A stretch of DNA of 64,000 nt from Saccharothrix algeriensis (GCF_016907655.1 NZ_JAFBCL010000001.1:5552001-5616000); one strand, 5' to 3'. Positions 48,163 to 57,610 are shown, counted from the first letter of the stretch. The notes: generated from the sequence alone by a model not told the origin. Numbers and translations: made by a program.

Positions 48163-48834
48163 ATGGAAGTTGACCCCAGTCTCCGGGAGCGCGCCGCCGC
48201 GCACCACGCGCTGTCCGACCCGGTCCGCCTCGGCATCGTCGACCTGCTCGCGATCGGCGACCGGTCGCCCGGCGAGCTGGCCCACCGGTTCGGCCTCGGC
48301 ACGAACCTGCTGGCCCACCACCTCGGAGTGCTCCGCGACGCGGGCCTCGTCGTGCGCGCCCGGTCCCACGCCGACGGCCGCCGCGCCTACGTCCGGCTCC
48401 GGCCCGAGGGGCTGGCCGGCCTGGGGCCGACCCCCGCGGTCACCGCGTCGCGCGTCGTGTTCGTCTGCACCCGCAACGCCGCCCGCTCACCGCTGGCCGC
48501 CGCCGTGTGGCAGCGGCGCAGCGCGCTGCCGGCCACCTCCGCCGGCACCCACCCCGGTCCGCGGGTCAACCCCCGCGCGGTGGCTGCCGCCCGGCGGCAC
48601 GGCCTGCGCCTTGAGCGTGACCGCACCGCGCACGTCGACGAGGTGGTGCGACCGCACGACCTGGTGGTGGCGGTGTGCGACCGGGCTCATGAGGAACTCG
48701 GACCGGACGAGCGGCGCGTGCACTGGTCGGTGCCCGACCCCGGCGCCGCCGACACCGAGGCGGCCTTCGAGGACGTGCTCGCGCAGCTCACCGAACGCGT
48801 GGACCGGCTGGCCGCGATCGCGAGCGCGCCGTGA
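48163..48834 (+). CDS. ArsR-type regulator fused to a low-molecular-weight phosphatase/arsenate reductase
   Basis: 223 aa. Residues 1-85 are an ArsR winged helix (ALSDPVRLGIVDLLAIGDRSPGELAHRF in part, LLAHHLGVLRDAGLV). Residues 95-220 are a low-molecular-weight tyrosine phosphatase fold with the P-loop VCTRNAARSP (C-x5-R) and the acid loop DPGAADTEAAF. Such fusions combine metal sensing and arsenate reduction. The usual ArsR metal Cys pair is not seen, so the sensor ligand may be something else. The stop overlaps the chromate transporter start (GTGA), making a two-gene oxyanion-stress operon. Confidence 0.85.
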   Translation: MEVDPSLRERAAAHHALSDPVRLGIVDLLAIGDRSPGELAHRFGLGTNLLAHHLGVLRDAGLVVRARSHADGRRAYVRLRPEGLAGLGPTPAVTASRVVFVCTRNAARSPLAAAVWQRRSALPATSAGTHPGPRVNPRAVAAARRHGLRLERDRTAHVDEVVRPHDLVVAVCDRAHEELGPDERRVHWSVPDPGAADTEAAFEDVLAQLTERVDRLAAIASAP

Positions 48835-49955
48835 GCCGCGTCGGCCTGGCGACCATCGCCCGCGAGTGGGGCCGCATCGGCTGCATCGGCTTCGGCGGCC
48901 CGCCCGCCCACATCGCGCTGCTGCGCGACCTGTGCGTGACGCGCCGCAAGTGGCTCGGCGACGCCGAGTTCGAGGAGGGCGTCGCGGCGACCAACCTGCT
49001 GCCCGGCCCCGCCTCGACCCAGCTCGCCATCCTGTGCGCGTGGCGGCTGCGCGGCGCGCCGGGCGCGCTGGTCGGCGGGTTCTGCTTCATCGTGCCCGGC
49101 CTGGTGCTGATCCTGGCGCTGGCCGCGCTGTTCCTCGCCGCCGACCCGCCGCCGTGGGTGCTCGGCGCCGCCGCCGGCGCGGGGGCCGCCGTGCCCGCCG
49201 TCGCGCTGCACGCGGCGTGGGGGCTGGCGCCGGGCAGCTGGCGCAGGGTCGGGCACGTCCGGGCGGCCCGCGCCCGCTGGGTCGCCTACCTCGTGGCCGG
49301 CGGCGCGGCGGCGGCGGTGACGGGGCCGTGGCTGGTGCTCGTGCTGGTCGCCGCGGGGGCCGTCGAGACCGCCGTCGGCGCGCCGTCGGGCAAGCGGGCG
49401 TCGTGGCCGGTGGTGCTCGCCCTGCCCGCGGCCGGCGGCGGGCTGGGCGCGGTCGCGTGGGTGGCCGCGAAGGTGGGGGCGCTGTCCTACGGGGGCGGTT
49501 TCGTCATCATCCCGATGATGCGGCAGGACGCCGTGCACACCTACGGGTGGATGACCGACGCGCAGTTCCTCGACGCGGTGGCGCTGGGGCAGGTGACCCC
49601 CGGGCCGGTCGTGCAGACCGTCGCCGTCGTCGGGTACGCCGCGGCGGGCCTGACCGGCGGGCTGCTGGCCGCGGTGGTCGCGTTCGCGCCGTCGTTCGCC
49701 TTCGTCATCCTCGCCGGCCCGCGGCTGGAGCGGTTGCGGCACAACCGGACCGCCCAGTCCTTCCTGACCGGAGCGGGCGCGGCGGCCATCGGCGCGATCG
49801 CGGGTTCCGCGCTCCCGCTGGCCGGGTCGCTGCACGCCGGGTGGCAGTTCGCCGTCCTCGCCGCCGCGCTGGTCTGGCTGCTGGCGCTGCGGCGGGGCGT
49901 GGTCACCGCGCTGCTGGCCGCGGGGGCGGTCGGCGCGCTCACCGCCCTGCTCTGA
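48831..49955 (+). CDS. chrA: Chromate transporter, CHR family
   Basis: 374 aa with about ten membrane helices in two similar halves. Each half opens with a CHR signature: GCIGFGGPPAHIALL with EEGVAATNLLPGPASTQLA, and GALSYGGGFVIIPMM with DAVALGQVTPGPVVQTV. This is the long-chain (two-domain) ChrA form that expels chromate. It is translated from the same message as the ArsR-phosphatase protein, so its expression probably depends on that sensor. Confidence 0.9.
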   Translation: MSRVGLATIAREWGRIGCIGFGGPPAHIALLRDLCVTRRKWLGDAEFEEGVAATNLLPGPASTQLAILCAWRLRGAPGALVGGFCFIVPGLVLILALAALFLAADPPPWVLGAAAGAGAAVPAVALHAAWGLAPGSWRRVGHVRAARARWVAYLVAGGAAAAVTGPWLVLVLVAAGAVETAVGAPSGKRASWPVVLALPAAGGGLGAVAWVAAKVGALSYGGGFVIIPMMRQDAVHTYGWMTDAQFLDAVALGQVTPGPVVQTVAVVGYAAAGLTGGLLAAVVAFAPSFAFVILAGPRLERLRHNRTAQSFLTGAGAAAIGAIAGSALPLAGSLHAGWQFAVLAAALVWLLALRRGVVTALLAAGAVGALTALL

Positions 49956-49968
49956 CCGCCGGCGTCGG

Positions 49969-49993
49969 TGCGGAACCCCTGCGGTGTTCCGCA
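49969..49993 (+). terminator. Hairpin after chrA
   Basis: TGCGGAAC (49969-49976) and GTTCCGCA (49986-49993) form a perfect 8-bp stem with a 9-base loop, 14 bp after the chrA stop. The next gene has its own -10 (TAGCAT, 50025-50030). Confidence 0.6.
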
Positions 49994-50075
49994 TCGGGGC
50001 GGACCGGGGGCGACTATGCACCGTTAGCATCGCCCACACCCCGATGCCGCCGACATCGGGTGATGGGGGGATGGG

Positions 50076-51662
50076 ATGACCACCGGGGAGATCCCGGCCG
50101 CGGACCTCGCCGGCGCGGACGTCGAGGTGGTCGACGCCCACGTCACCGGGGTGCTCGAACTGCCCGACGCGCCGCCGCGCACCCTGCGGTTCACGCGCTG
50201 CCGGTTCGACCGCTCGCCGGTGCTGCGCGAGGCCGCCGTGCGCCGCGTCGAGTTCGACGACTGCGAGCTGCCCGGCCTGGACGCGCGGCGGCTGCGCTGC
50301 CGCGGCGACCTCGTGCTGACCCGCTGCTCCGTGCACGGCCCCGTGGAGCTGGGCGACGCGGAGGTCGGCGGGGAGGTCTCGGTGCGCGACAGCCGGGTCG
50401 CGGCCCTGCGCGCCCACCGGCTCGCGGTCGGCGGCGACCTGCACCTGGCCGGCTCCGTGCTGGACGGCGCCGACGGCGTCGCCCTCGACGGGCGCGGCAT
50501 GAGGGTCGGCGGCGGGGTGCTCGGCGAGGACGAGGTGCGCATCGGCGTCACCGCCACCGGGGCCGTCGTGCTGACCGACGCGCGGGTCGGCGGCGCGGTG
50601 TCGCTGCGGCAGGCCAGGCTGGCGGACCTGCTGGCCGACCGTGCCCGGCTGACCGGCGATGTCGACCTCACCGAGGCGCGGCTGCGGTCGCTGAGCCTGG
50701 TCGGCGCGGTGGTCGGCGGCTCGCTGGTGCTCGGCGCGGTGGAGGTGGAGGAGGACGCGCTGGCCCTGGACCGGCTGCGCGTCGCCGGGGACGTGCACCT
50801 GGCGTTCGCGCTGGTCCGGACCGGCGTGCGGCTGGTGGACGCGCGGATCGGCGGCGACCTGCGCGCGGTGCGGGCCGAGCTGCGCGGCATCCGCGGGGCG
50901 CGGGCGCGGGTCGCCGGGGACGTCGACCTGGCGCAGGCCCGCAGCGACGAGGGCGTGCGGCTGGCGGGGGTGGACGTCGGCGGGCGGGTGGACCTGTCGG
51001 GGGCGGCGCTGCACGGCCCCGGCGGCGTGGCGCTGGACCTGCGGGGCGCGCGCGTCGGCGAGGAGCTGGAGCTGGCCGACCTGGCCGCGGAGGGCACCGT
51101 CGACCTGTCCGGGGCGTCCGTGCGGGGCCGGGTCGACCTGCGGGGCGCCCACCTGGGGGCGCGGGTCGTGTCGCTGGCCGCGTGCCGGCTGGTCGCCGAC
51201 GCGCTGCGGCTGGCGGTCGAGGACGCGCCGCCGGGCCGGGTCGACCTGCGGTACGCGCGGTGCTCCTCGTTGCAGGACAACGGTTTCCTGTGGGGCGCGG
51301 GCGGCGGCGTCGAGCTGGCCGGCTTCGACTACCTGAGCCTGGAACCCCGCCTGGAGGGCCGTCCGGCCGTGCGGCGGCGACTGGCCCTGCTGGGCCGGGC
51401 GACCCGCCGCTTCACCCCGGACGCGTACGACCGGCTCGCCGCGGTCCTGCGCTCCGACGGGCGGGAGGTGGACGCGGCGACCGTGCTGGTGGAGAAGCAC
51501 CGCCGGAGGTACGCCGAACGCGCCCGCGCCGCCGGGTGGGCCGGGCCGGCGGTGACCGCGTGGAGCCTGCTGGTGCGCTCGCTGACCGGCTACGGCCACC
51601 GGCTGTGGCGCGGGGTCGCCGCCCTGGCGGTGCTCGCGCTGGTCGCGTTCCTGGCCTGGTGA
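50076..51662 (+). CDS. Repetitive beta-helix-like protein with C-terminal membrane helix
   Basis: 528 aa. From residue 20 to about 400 the chain is built of short repeats of the type V-x-G-x-V-x-L-x-x-A-x-V or GDLHLAGS / GDVDLTEA / GRVDLSGA, about every 20 residues, as in pentapeptide-like or bactofilin-like beta-helices. A charged helical region (RFTPDAYDRLAAVLRSDGREVDAA) leads to a single membrane helix at the extreme C-terminus (VAALAVLALVAFLAW). Similar Streptomyces proteins are labelled membrane-associated oxidoreductase, without evidence known to me. No catalytic motif is visible. It could be a membrane-tethered scaffold. Confidence 0.7.
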   Translation: MTTGEIPAADLAGADVEVVDAHVTGVLELPDAPPRTLRFTRCRFDRSPVLREAAVRRVEFDDCELPGLDARRLRCRGDLVLTRCSVHGPVELGDAEVGGEVSVRDSRVAALRAHRLAVGGDLHLAGSVLDGADGVALDGRGMRVGGGVLGEDEVRIGVTATGAVVLTDARVGGAVSLRQARLADLLADRARLTGDVDLTEARLRSLSLVGAVVGGSLVLGAVEVEEDALALDRLRVAGDVHLAFALVRTGVRLVDARIGGDLRAVRAELRGIRGARARVAGDVDLAQARSDEGVRLAGVDVGGRVDLSGAALHGPGGVALDLRGARVGEELELADLAAEGTVDLSGASVRGRVDLRGAHLGARVVSLAACRLVADALRLAVEDAPPGRVDLRYARCSSLQDNGFLWGAGGGVELAGFDYLSLEPRLEGRPAVRRRLALLGRATRRFTPDAYDRLAAVLRSDGREVDAATVLVEKHRRRYAERARAAGWAGPAVTAWSLLVRSLTGYGHRLWRGVAALAVLALVAFLAW

Positions 51663-51998
51663 CCCGCCCGCCGGCGCCGGTCGGGGCGGGCGCGCCGGCG
51701 CCGCCGGACCGCAGCCCGAACCCGGCGACCGCGCCGCCGGTGGGACCGGGTGGACGTCACCCGCTGCCCCGCCCGCCCCGATCCGCCCGACGGGCGCACC
51801 GCGCGGGGTCGACCACGACCGGCCCGAGGCCCGACACCACCCCCGGCACCGCCCCGGCCGGCGCGATCGGCCGGCGCGCCGGGCTGCCGCGCGGCCGGCG
51901 CCCCCCGTGCCGGCCGCGCACCGACGACTGTCCACCCCGGCGGTGACGGAACGTTGTCGCGGCGCTGACGCCGCGGGCGGCGGCCCGGCGCTGGGCCG
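51663..51998. other. Intergenic, nothing supported
   Basis: GC-rich sequence between the convergent beta-helix and PIG-L genes. No plausible frame, hairpin or repeat stood out. Confidence 0.4.
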
Positions 51999-52691
51999 TC
52001 ACCCCTGCCCCGACGGCATCGGCGCGGCCGGCACCCGCAGGACCTCCTCGTGCCGGGGCGGCGGCGCGGTCGGCAGGGTCAGCTGGTAGCGGGCCACCTC
52101 GAACGGCTCGGCCGCCGCGTGGCCGCTCAGCCAGCCGTGCCAGGCGTCCTTCACCGCCAGGTGGTGCGAGCTGAGGTACGCGCAGTGCGACTGGCTGCGG
52201 TGCATGGCGATCGCGGTCGCCCGCGCGTGGGCGTGGGCCGGGGAGACCGGGTGGAACGCGGTCGGCGTGAACCCGGGCCCGCTGCTCGGCGTGCGGTACC
52301 AGATCAGGCTGACCGAGCTGCGCCGCACCGAGGACCGGGTGATGGCGGTGGCCGCGCGGTGGTCCTGGTGGGTGTCGTCGGGGTGCGGCGCGAGGACGAC
52401 CTGCGCGTCCGCCGTCAGCCGCTCCAGCCAGCGCACCCGCGCGGAGGTGACCTCCAGCGCGCCGTCGCAGCCCGAGCCGTCCGCGACGACCCGCGCGCCC
52501 AGCACGCGCGCCGCCGCCTCGGCCTCCCGCAGCCGGTTCGGGTGGGCGCCGGTCATGAGGGCGACGAGGACGTCGTAGCCCGCGTCGGCGTAGGCGGCCA
52601 GCAGGCCGCCCGCGCCGTACTCCGCGTCGTCGGCGTGGGGCGACACCGCGACGACGACACCGCGCGGTCGGTCATGGGGACTGCTGTGCAT
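51999..52691 (-). CDS. PIG-L family N-acetylglucosaminyl deacetylase-like protein
   Basis: 230 aa. The zinc site is visible: AVSPHADDAEYGAGG near the start and APHPDDTHQDHRAA in the middle, the two motifs shared by MshB (mycothiol) and LmbE-type deacetylases. The C-terminal third (SHCAYLSSHHLAVKDAWHGW) is less typical. The reaction is probably removal of an acetyl group from a GlcNAc-containing small molecule. It stands alone; the ATG at 52691 begins with MHSSPHDRPRG. Confidence 0.85.
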   Translation of the reverse strand: MHSSPHDRPRGVVVAVSPHADDAEYGAGGLLAAYADAGYDVLVALMTGAHPNRLREAEAAARVLGARVVADGSGCDGALEVTSARVRWLERLTADAQVVLAPHPDDTHQDHRAATAITRSSVRRSSVSLIWYRTPSSGPGFTPTAFHPVSPAHAHARATAIAMHRSQSHCAYLSSHHLAVKDAWHGWLSGHAAAEPFEVARYQLTLPTAPPPRHEEVLRVPAAPMPSGQG

Positions 52692-52921
52692 CGCGCTTTC
52701 TCCAGGTGGTCTGTCCGGCTCCGGTCCGCTTCCGCGGAAGATCGCACGGACCGATATACAGAACCGGTCACGGTGCGTGCACGGACAAACCCGCGTTTCG
52801 CGTGTCCGTTCACTCCCGGAATGGAGGAATTCGCCCCTCCGGGCCGGATCCGGCCGCCTGCGGCCGGCGCGACCGCGACCACCGGGCGGCGACGCGACCG
52901 CCGCTCAGCGGGCCATGGCGC

Positions 52922-53068
52922 TCAGTAGGCCATGAACAGGATCTCGTCGCGCGAGTAGTCGTGCCCCGGGTGGTTCTCCTTGAGGTGCTGTTGGGTCTTC
53001 GCCACCAGCTCGTCCTCGTCCTGGCCGGTGATCCGCTCCCCGCAGGGGCAGGTGATGTTGCGCTTCAT
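52922..53068 (-). CDS. DUF1059-like small protein
   Basis: 48 aa (MKRNITCPCGERITGQDEDE, then a helix and HPGHDYSRDEILFMAY). The CPCG start, the acidic turn and the closing H-x-H segment match the small DUF1059 family. Two Cys and several His could bind a metal. GGAGG lies five bases before the ATG; a GTG four codons earlier is possible. It is a common conserved actinomycete protein without known function. Confidence 0.78.
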   Translation of the reverse strand: MKRNITCPCGERITGQDEDELVAKTQQHLKENHPGHDYSRDEILFMAY

Positions 53069-53234
53069 CGCGTCCTCCACTGCCGTCTCCGACCCGACTC
53101 TACCGGCGGGCGGCGGCTCCGGTCCCCCTGTGTCGATCACGTGCTCCGGGGGATCCGATGGCCTTTCACGTGCTCCCGCCCGACGTGGCGCACCACCGAA
53201 CCGGCGCGCCACCGGCCGTTCGACCGACCGGGGC

Positions 53235-54218
53235 TCACCCGACCAGGGCAGCCACGTCCCCGCGCCCCCACGCCTGGAGCACCAGCCCCACCCGCGAGCT
53301 CGGGGCGACGGACGTCTCCACGCGCAGCACGCCGGGCAGGTCGGCCGGCGCCTCGACCCGCGCGCCGCGGGGCTCGGCGGGCCACCTCCCGACGCCGGCG
53401 CCGGTCGAGTCGAGCCGGTCGAGCACCCGGTCGCGCAGGGCGGCCGGGTCCGCGGTCGGCACGCACACCACCTCGGTCACCTCGTCCCGCGCCACCCGCA
53501 CCCCGACGGCGGACACGAACCCGTGGTCGCCCGGCGCGCCGATGATCGCGACCGTGACCTCGCCCAGGCACGCCGCCAGCCCGCCGATCACCTCGTCCTG
53601 CGCCAGGGAGGGGCCGCCGGGGTCGGTGACCCGGGCCAGCGCCGCGCCGGAGGGCGCGAAGGCGACCGAGTCGCCGGTGACCCGGACCCGGTTGAACGCG
53701 CCGAGGTTCCCCGCCCACCCGAAGGGGCTGTCCGCGGGGATCTCGTGGTCCTCGCCGGTGATCCACGTGGTGGCGCCGGCGGTGTCCACGCGCTCGGCCC
53801 CCAGGCCGGCGAACTTCGCGTCGACCGCGGCCCGGTCGACCGCCATCCGCAGCAGGACCGCCGAGTCCGGCGGCCGGCCGACGCGGACGGCCTCGGTCGC
53901 GCCCGAGGGGTCGAACCCGGCGGCGTCGGCGATGGCGGCCGAGTGCACGGCCACCTCCGAGTAGCCGACGCCGAGCAGCGACCCGAACCGCTGCCGGTCG
54001 GCCCGGACCAGGTCCCGGATCGCCGCCACGGCCCCGTACTCGACCAGCTCGTCCGACACCCCGGCGGCCCGCACCCCGGCCGGCGCGCCGACCAGCCCGC
54101 CGGCCACGGGCGTCGGGGCCGGGACCGGGCTGCCCGGCGCGGTGGACGAGCACGCCGCCAACCCGACCACCAGGCCGACCGCCGCCACCAGCCGCCCCGC
54201 GCTCGCTAAACCACCCAT
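53235..54218 (-). CDS. Lipoprotein, unknown function
   Basis: 327 aa. A signal peptide ends in the lipobox LAAC at about residue 23. The mature protein has no membrane segment. It includes a mixed domain with GFDPSGATEAVRVGRPPDSAVLL, TWITGEDHEIPADSPFGWAGNLGAFNRVR in part, and two Cys-containing strands later. Similar Pseudonocardiaceae lipoproteins exist, but I know no function for them. It is divergent from kdpD with 147 bp between. Confidence 0.75.
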   Translation of the reverse strand: MGGLASAGRLVAAVGLVVGLAACSSTAPGSPVPAPTPVAGGLVGAPAGVRAAGVSDELVEYGAVAAIRDLVRADRQRFGSLLGVGYSEVAVHSAAIADAAGFDPSGATEAVRVGRPPDSAVLLRMAVDRAAVDAKFAGLGAERVDTAGATTWITGEDHEIPADSPFGWAGNLGAFNRVRVTGDSVAFAPSGAALARVTDPGGPSLAQDEVIGGLAACLGEVTVAIIGAPGDHGFVSAVGVRVARDEVTEVVCVPTADPAALRDRVLDRLDSTGAGVGRWPAEPRGARVEAPADLPGVLRVETSVAPSSRVGLVLQAWGRGDVAALVG

Positions 54219-54365
54219 GGCGCAGATGCCAGGTCTCCCGCGCCGATCCGCGCGGGGGTTTCGCGGCAAAGCCCGGACAGCGCCCGCCGCAAGGGTTTTT
54301 ACGCTTCCCTGGCGGGTCCGGACCATCACGTTCACCGGTGCGCCGGGCGGAGCACACTGGTCCGC

Positions 54366-56927
54366 GTGGAGAGCAAGCGCAAGCGCGGCCAACTGCGGAT
54401 CCACTTCGGGGCGGCGCCCGGCGTGGGCAAGACGTTCGCGATGCTGGGCGAGGCCCACCGCCGCCGCGAGCGGGGCACCGACGTGGTCGTCGGGCTGGTG
54501 GAGACGCACGGCCGGGAGAAGACCGCGCAGCTGCTGGACGGCCTGGAGCGGCTGCCGCGCAAGGTGGTGCGCCACCGCGGGGCCGAGTTCGCCGAGCTGG
54601 ACGTCGACGCCCTGCTCGCCCGCGCGCCCGAGGTCGCCGTCGTGGACGAGCTGGCCCACACCAACGCGCCCGGCTCGCGCAACGCCAAGCGCTGGCAGGA
54701 CGTCGAGGAGCTGCTGGAGGCGGGGATCGACGTGCTGTCCACGGTCAACGTGCAGCACCTGGAGTCGCTGAACGACGTGGTGGAGCGGATCACCGGGGTG
54801 CGGCAGCGGGAGACCGTGCCCGACGAGGTGGTGCGCCGGGCCGAGCAGGTCGAGCTGGTCGACATCACCCCGGAGGCGCTGCGCCGCCGGCTGGCCCACG
54901 GCAACGTCTACGCCGCCCACCGGATCGACGCCGCGCTGGGCAACTACTTCCGGCCGGGCAACCTGACCGCGCTGCGCGAGCTGGCCCTGCTGTGGGTGGC
55001 CGACCAGGTGGAGGTGGCGCTCCAGCGCTACCGCAGCGAGCAGCGCATCACCGACACGTGGGAGACCCGCGAGCGGGTGGTGGCCGCGATCACCGGCGGC
55101 GCCGAGAGCGAGACGCTGATCCGGCGGGCGCGGCGGATCGCCGTGCGGGCCGGGGCGGACCTGGTCGTCGTGCACGTCCTGCGCGGCGACGGCCTGACCG
55201 GCGTCCCCCCGCGGCTGGTGGCCCGATTCCGCCGGGTGGCCGAGGACGTGGGCGCCACCTTCCACACCGTCGTGGGCGACGACGTGCCGACGGCGCTGCT
55301 GGACTTCGCGCGGGGCGTCAACGCCACGCAGCTGGTGCTGGGCACGTCCCGCCGGTCGCGGCTGGCGCGGGTGTTCGACGAGGGCATCGGCGCGGCGGTC
55401 ATCCAGGCGTCGGGCCCCATCGACGTGCACATGGTCACCCACCCCGAGGCCCGGCGCGGCCCGCGCCGCCGGGCGGGCCGCAACCCGCTGAGCCGGCGGC
55501 GGGTGCTGCTGGGCAGGCTGCTGGCGGTGCTGCTGCCGCTCGCGGTGACCGGGCTGGGGCTGCTCGCCCGCGGGGGCCTGTCCTTCGCCACCGACCTGGT
55601 CGGGTTCTTCCTCGCCGCGGTGGCCGTCGCGCTGGTCGGCGGGGTCGGCCCGGCGGTGGTCGCGGCGCTGCTGGGCGCGGGGCTGCTGAACTTCTTCTTC
55701 ACCCCGCCCTACTACAGCCTGGCCGTGGCCACGCCGGAGAACCTGGTGGCGCTGGTCGCGATGCTCACCGTGGCGGTGCTGGTGGCGCTGGTGGTGGACC
55801 GCGCGGCCAGGCTGGCGGAGCAGGGCGCGCGGGCGCGCACCGAGGCCGCGCTGCTGGCCTCCTACGCGCGCACCGTGCTGGCCGACCCGCACCCGCTGAC
55901 CCGGCTGCTGGAGAAGGTGCGGGAGAACTTCGGGCTGGAGTCGGTGGCCCTGCTGGAGCGCCGCGAGGGCGGGTGGGAGCGGGTCGCGTGCGCCGGGCCG
56001 CGGCCGTGCGACGACCCCGACGACGCCGACGTGGACGTGCCGGTCACCGCCGACGTGCACCTGGCGCTGCGCGGGCGGGCGCTGCCGGCGGGGGACCGGC
56101 GCGCCCTGGAGGCCGCGGCCGGGCAGGCGCTGATGGCGTTGCGGCAGCAGCGGATGGCGGCCGAGACCGCCGAGGCGCAGCGCCGCGCCGAGACCACCGA
56201 GCTGCGCACCGCGCTGCTGTCGGCCGTCGGGCACGACCTGCGCACGCCGCTCACGTCCATCAAAGCGGCCGTCGGCAGCCTGCGGGACGCGGAGCTGCGC
56301 CTGTCCGCCGAGGACACCGAGGAGCTGCTGGAGACCGTCGAGGTGTCGGCCGACCGGCTGGCGGGCCTGGTGGACAACCTGCTCGACTCCTCCCGCCTGG
56401 CGACCGGCGCGGTGCGACCGCTGCTGCGGGCGGTGACGTTCGACGAGGTGGTGGCGCGGGCGCTGGCGGGCATCGACGACCGGCGGCTGGTGTCGGTGGA
56501 CGTGGGCGAGCAGCTGCCCGCCGTGCTGGCCGACGTCGGGCTGCTGGAGCGCGTGGTGGCCAACGTCGTCGACAACGCCCTGCGGCACGGCCGGCTGCAC
56601 CCGCGCCGGCAGGTGGACGTGGACGGCGACGGCACGATCGCCACCGACGAACCCGAGGTCGCGGTGCGCGCCAGCGCCTACGGCGACCGGGTGGAGCTGC
56701 GCGTGGTCGACCACGGGCGGGGCCTGCCGAAGAACACCGCGGACGCCGTGTTCGCGCCGTTCCAGCGCCTCGGCGACCGCGACGCCACCCCGGGGCTGGG
56801 GCTGGGGCTGAGCGTGGCCAGGGGTTTCGTGGAGGCGATGGACGGCGCGATCGCCGCCGAGGACACCCCCGGCGGCGGGCTGACGATCGTGGTCTCGCTG
56901 CCCGTGGCGGAGGTGGCGGTGGCGTGA
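54366..56927 (+). CDS. kdpD: Sensor kinase KdpD
   Basis: 853 aa. The KdpD N-terminal domain (RIHFGAAPGVGKTFAML Walker A, VDELAHTNAPGSRN) and a USP domain (TLIRRARRIAVRAGADLVVVHVL in part) precede a DUF4118 four-helix membrane block (about 375-490, with NFFFTPPYYSL). A GAF-like segment follows, then HisKA (LLSAVGHDLRTPLTSIKA) and HATPase (VVANVVDNALRHG, GLGLGLSVARGFV). KdpD senses low potassium or salt stress. The GTG at 54366 gives the standard N-terminus. The kdpFABC pump genes are not next to it in this window. Confidence 0.95.
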   Translation: MESKRKRGQLRIHFGAAPGVGKTFAMLGEAHRRRERGTDVVVGLVETHGREKTAQLLDGLERLPRKVVRHRGAEFAELDVDALLARAPEVAVVDELAHTNAPGSRNAKRWQDVEELLEAGIDVLSTVNVQHLESLNDVVERITGVRQRETVPDEVVRRAEQVELVDITPEALRRRLAHGNVYAAHRIDAALGNYFRPGNLTALRELALLWVADQVEVALQRYRSEQRITDTWETRERVVAAITGGAESETLIRRARRIAVRAGADLVVVHVLRGDGLTGVPPRLVARFRRVAEDVGATFHTVVGDDVPTALLDFARGVNATQLVLGTSRRSRLARVFDEGIGAAVIQASGPIDVHMVTHPEARRGPRRRAGRNPLSRRRVLLGRLLAVLLPLAVTGLGLLARGGLSFATDLVGFFLAAVAVALVGGVGPAVVAALLGAGLLNFFFTPPYYSLAVATPENLVALVAMLTVAVLVALVVDRAARLAEQGARARTEAALLASYARTVLADPHPLTRLLEKVRENFGLESVALLERREGGWERVACAGPRPCDDPDDADVDVPVTADVHLALRGRALPAGDRRALEAAAGQALMALRQQRMAAETAEAQRRAETTELRTALLSAVGHDLRTPLTSIKAAVGSLRDAELRLSAEDTEELLETVEVSADRLAGLVDNLLDSSRLATGAVRPLLRAVTFDEVVARALAGIDDRRLVSVDVGEQLPAVLADVGLLERVVANVVDNALRHGRLHPRRQVDVDGDGTIATDEPEVAVRASAYGDRVELRVVDHGRGLPKNTADAVFAPFQRLGDRDATPGLGLGLSVARGFVEAMDGAIAAEDTPGGGLTIVVSLPVAEVAVA

Positions 56928-57610
56928 CGGCCGTGACCACCGTGCTCGTCGTGGAGGACGACCCGCAGGTCGCCCGCGCCCTGCGGGTCGCCCTGACCGC
57001 GCGCGGCTACCGCGTGCTGACCGCCGCGGACGGCGCGTCGGCGCTGCGGGAGGCCGCGGCGGGCGCGCCGGACGTCGTGGTGCTGGACCTGCGATTACCC
57101 GACGTGGACGGGATCGAGGTGATCACCGGGCTGCGCGCGCGGTGCACCACGCCGATCGTGGTGCTGTCCGCGCGGACCGGCTCGGCGGACAAGGTCGCGG
57201 CGCTGGACGCGGGCGCGGACGACTACGTGACCAAGCCGTTCGGGATGGACGAGTTCCTCGCGCGGCTGCGGGCGGCGGTGCGGCGCGCCGGTCCCCGGCC
57301 GACCGGCGAGCCCCCGGTGCGCACCGCGTCGTTCACCGTCGACCTGACCGCGAAGAAGGTGCGCCGGGACGGCGCGGAGGTGCGCCTGACCCGCACCGAG
57401 TGGGCGCTGCTGGAGGTCCTGATCGCGGCCGGCGGGCGGCCCGTCGCCCAGCGCGAGCTGCTGGCGAGGGTGTGGGGCGCGGGCCACGAGACGGCGACCC
57501 ACTACCTGCGGGTCTACCTGGCGCAGTTGCGCCGCAAGCTCGAACCCGAGCCCTCCCGGCCCCGCCACCTGATCACCGAACCCGGCCGCGGCTACCGCTT
57601 CCAGGCGTGA
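56924..57610 (+). CDS. kdpE: Response regulator KdpE
   Basis: 228 aa, OmpR type: receiver (VLVVEDDPQVARALRVAL, Asp in VVVLDLRLPDVDG, Lys in VTKPFGMDEFL) and winged helix (LTRTEWALLEVL, then TATHYLRVYLAQLRRKLEPEP), the YLRVY block being typical of KdpE. The GTG overlaps the kdpD stop (GTGA). It should activate kdpFABC elsewhere. Its stop codon lies in the first unit of a tandem repeat. Confidence 0.94.
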   Translation: MTAVTTVLVVEDDPQVARALRVALTARGYRVLTAADGASALREAAAGAPDVVVLDLRLPDVDGIEVITGLRARCTTPIVVLSARTGSADKVAALDAGADDYVTKPFGMDEFLARLRAAVRRAGPRPTGEPPVRTASFTVDLTAKKVRRDGAEVRLTRTEWALLEVLIAAGGRPVAQRELLARVWGAGHETATHYLRVYLAQLRRKLEPEPSRPRHLITEPGRGYRFQA

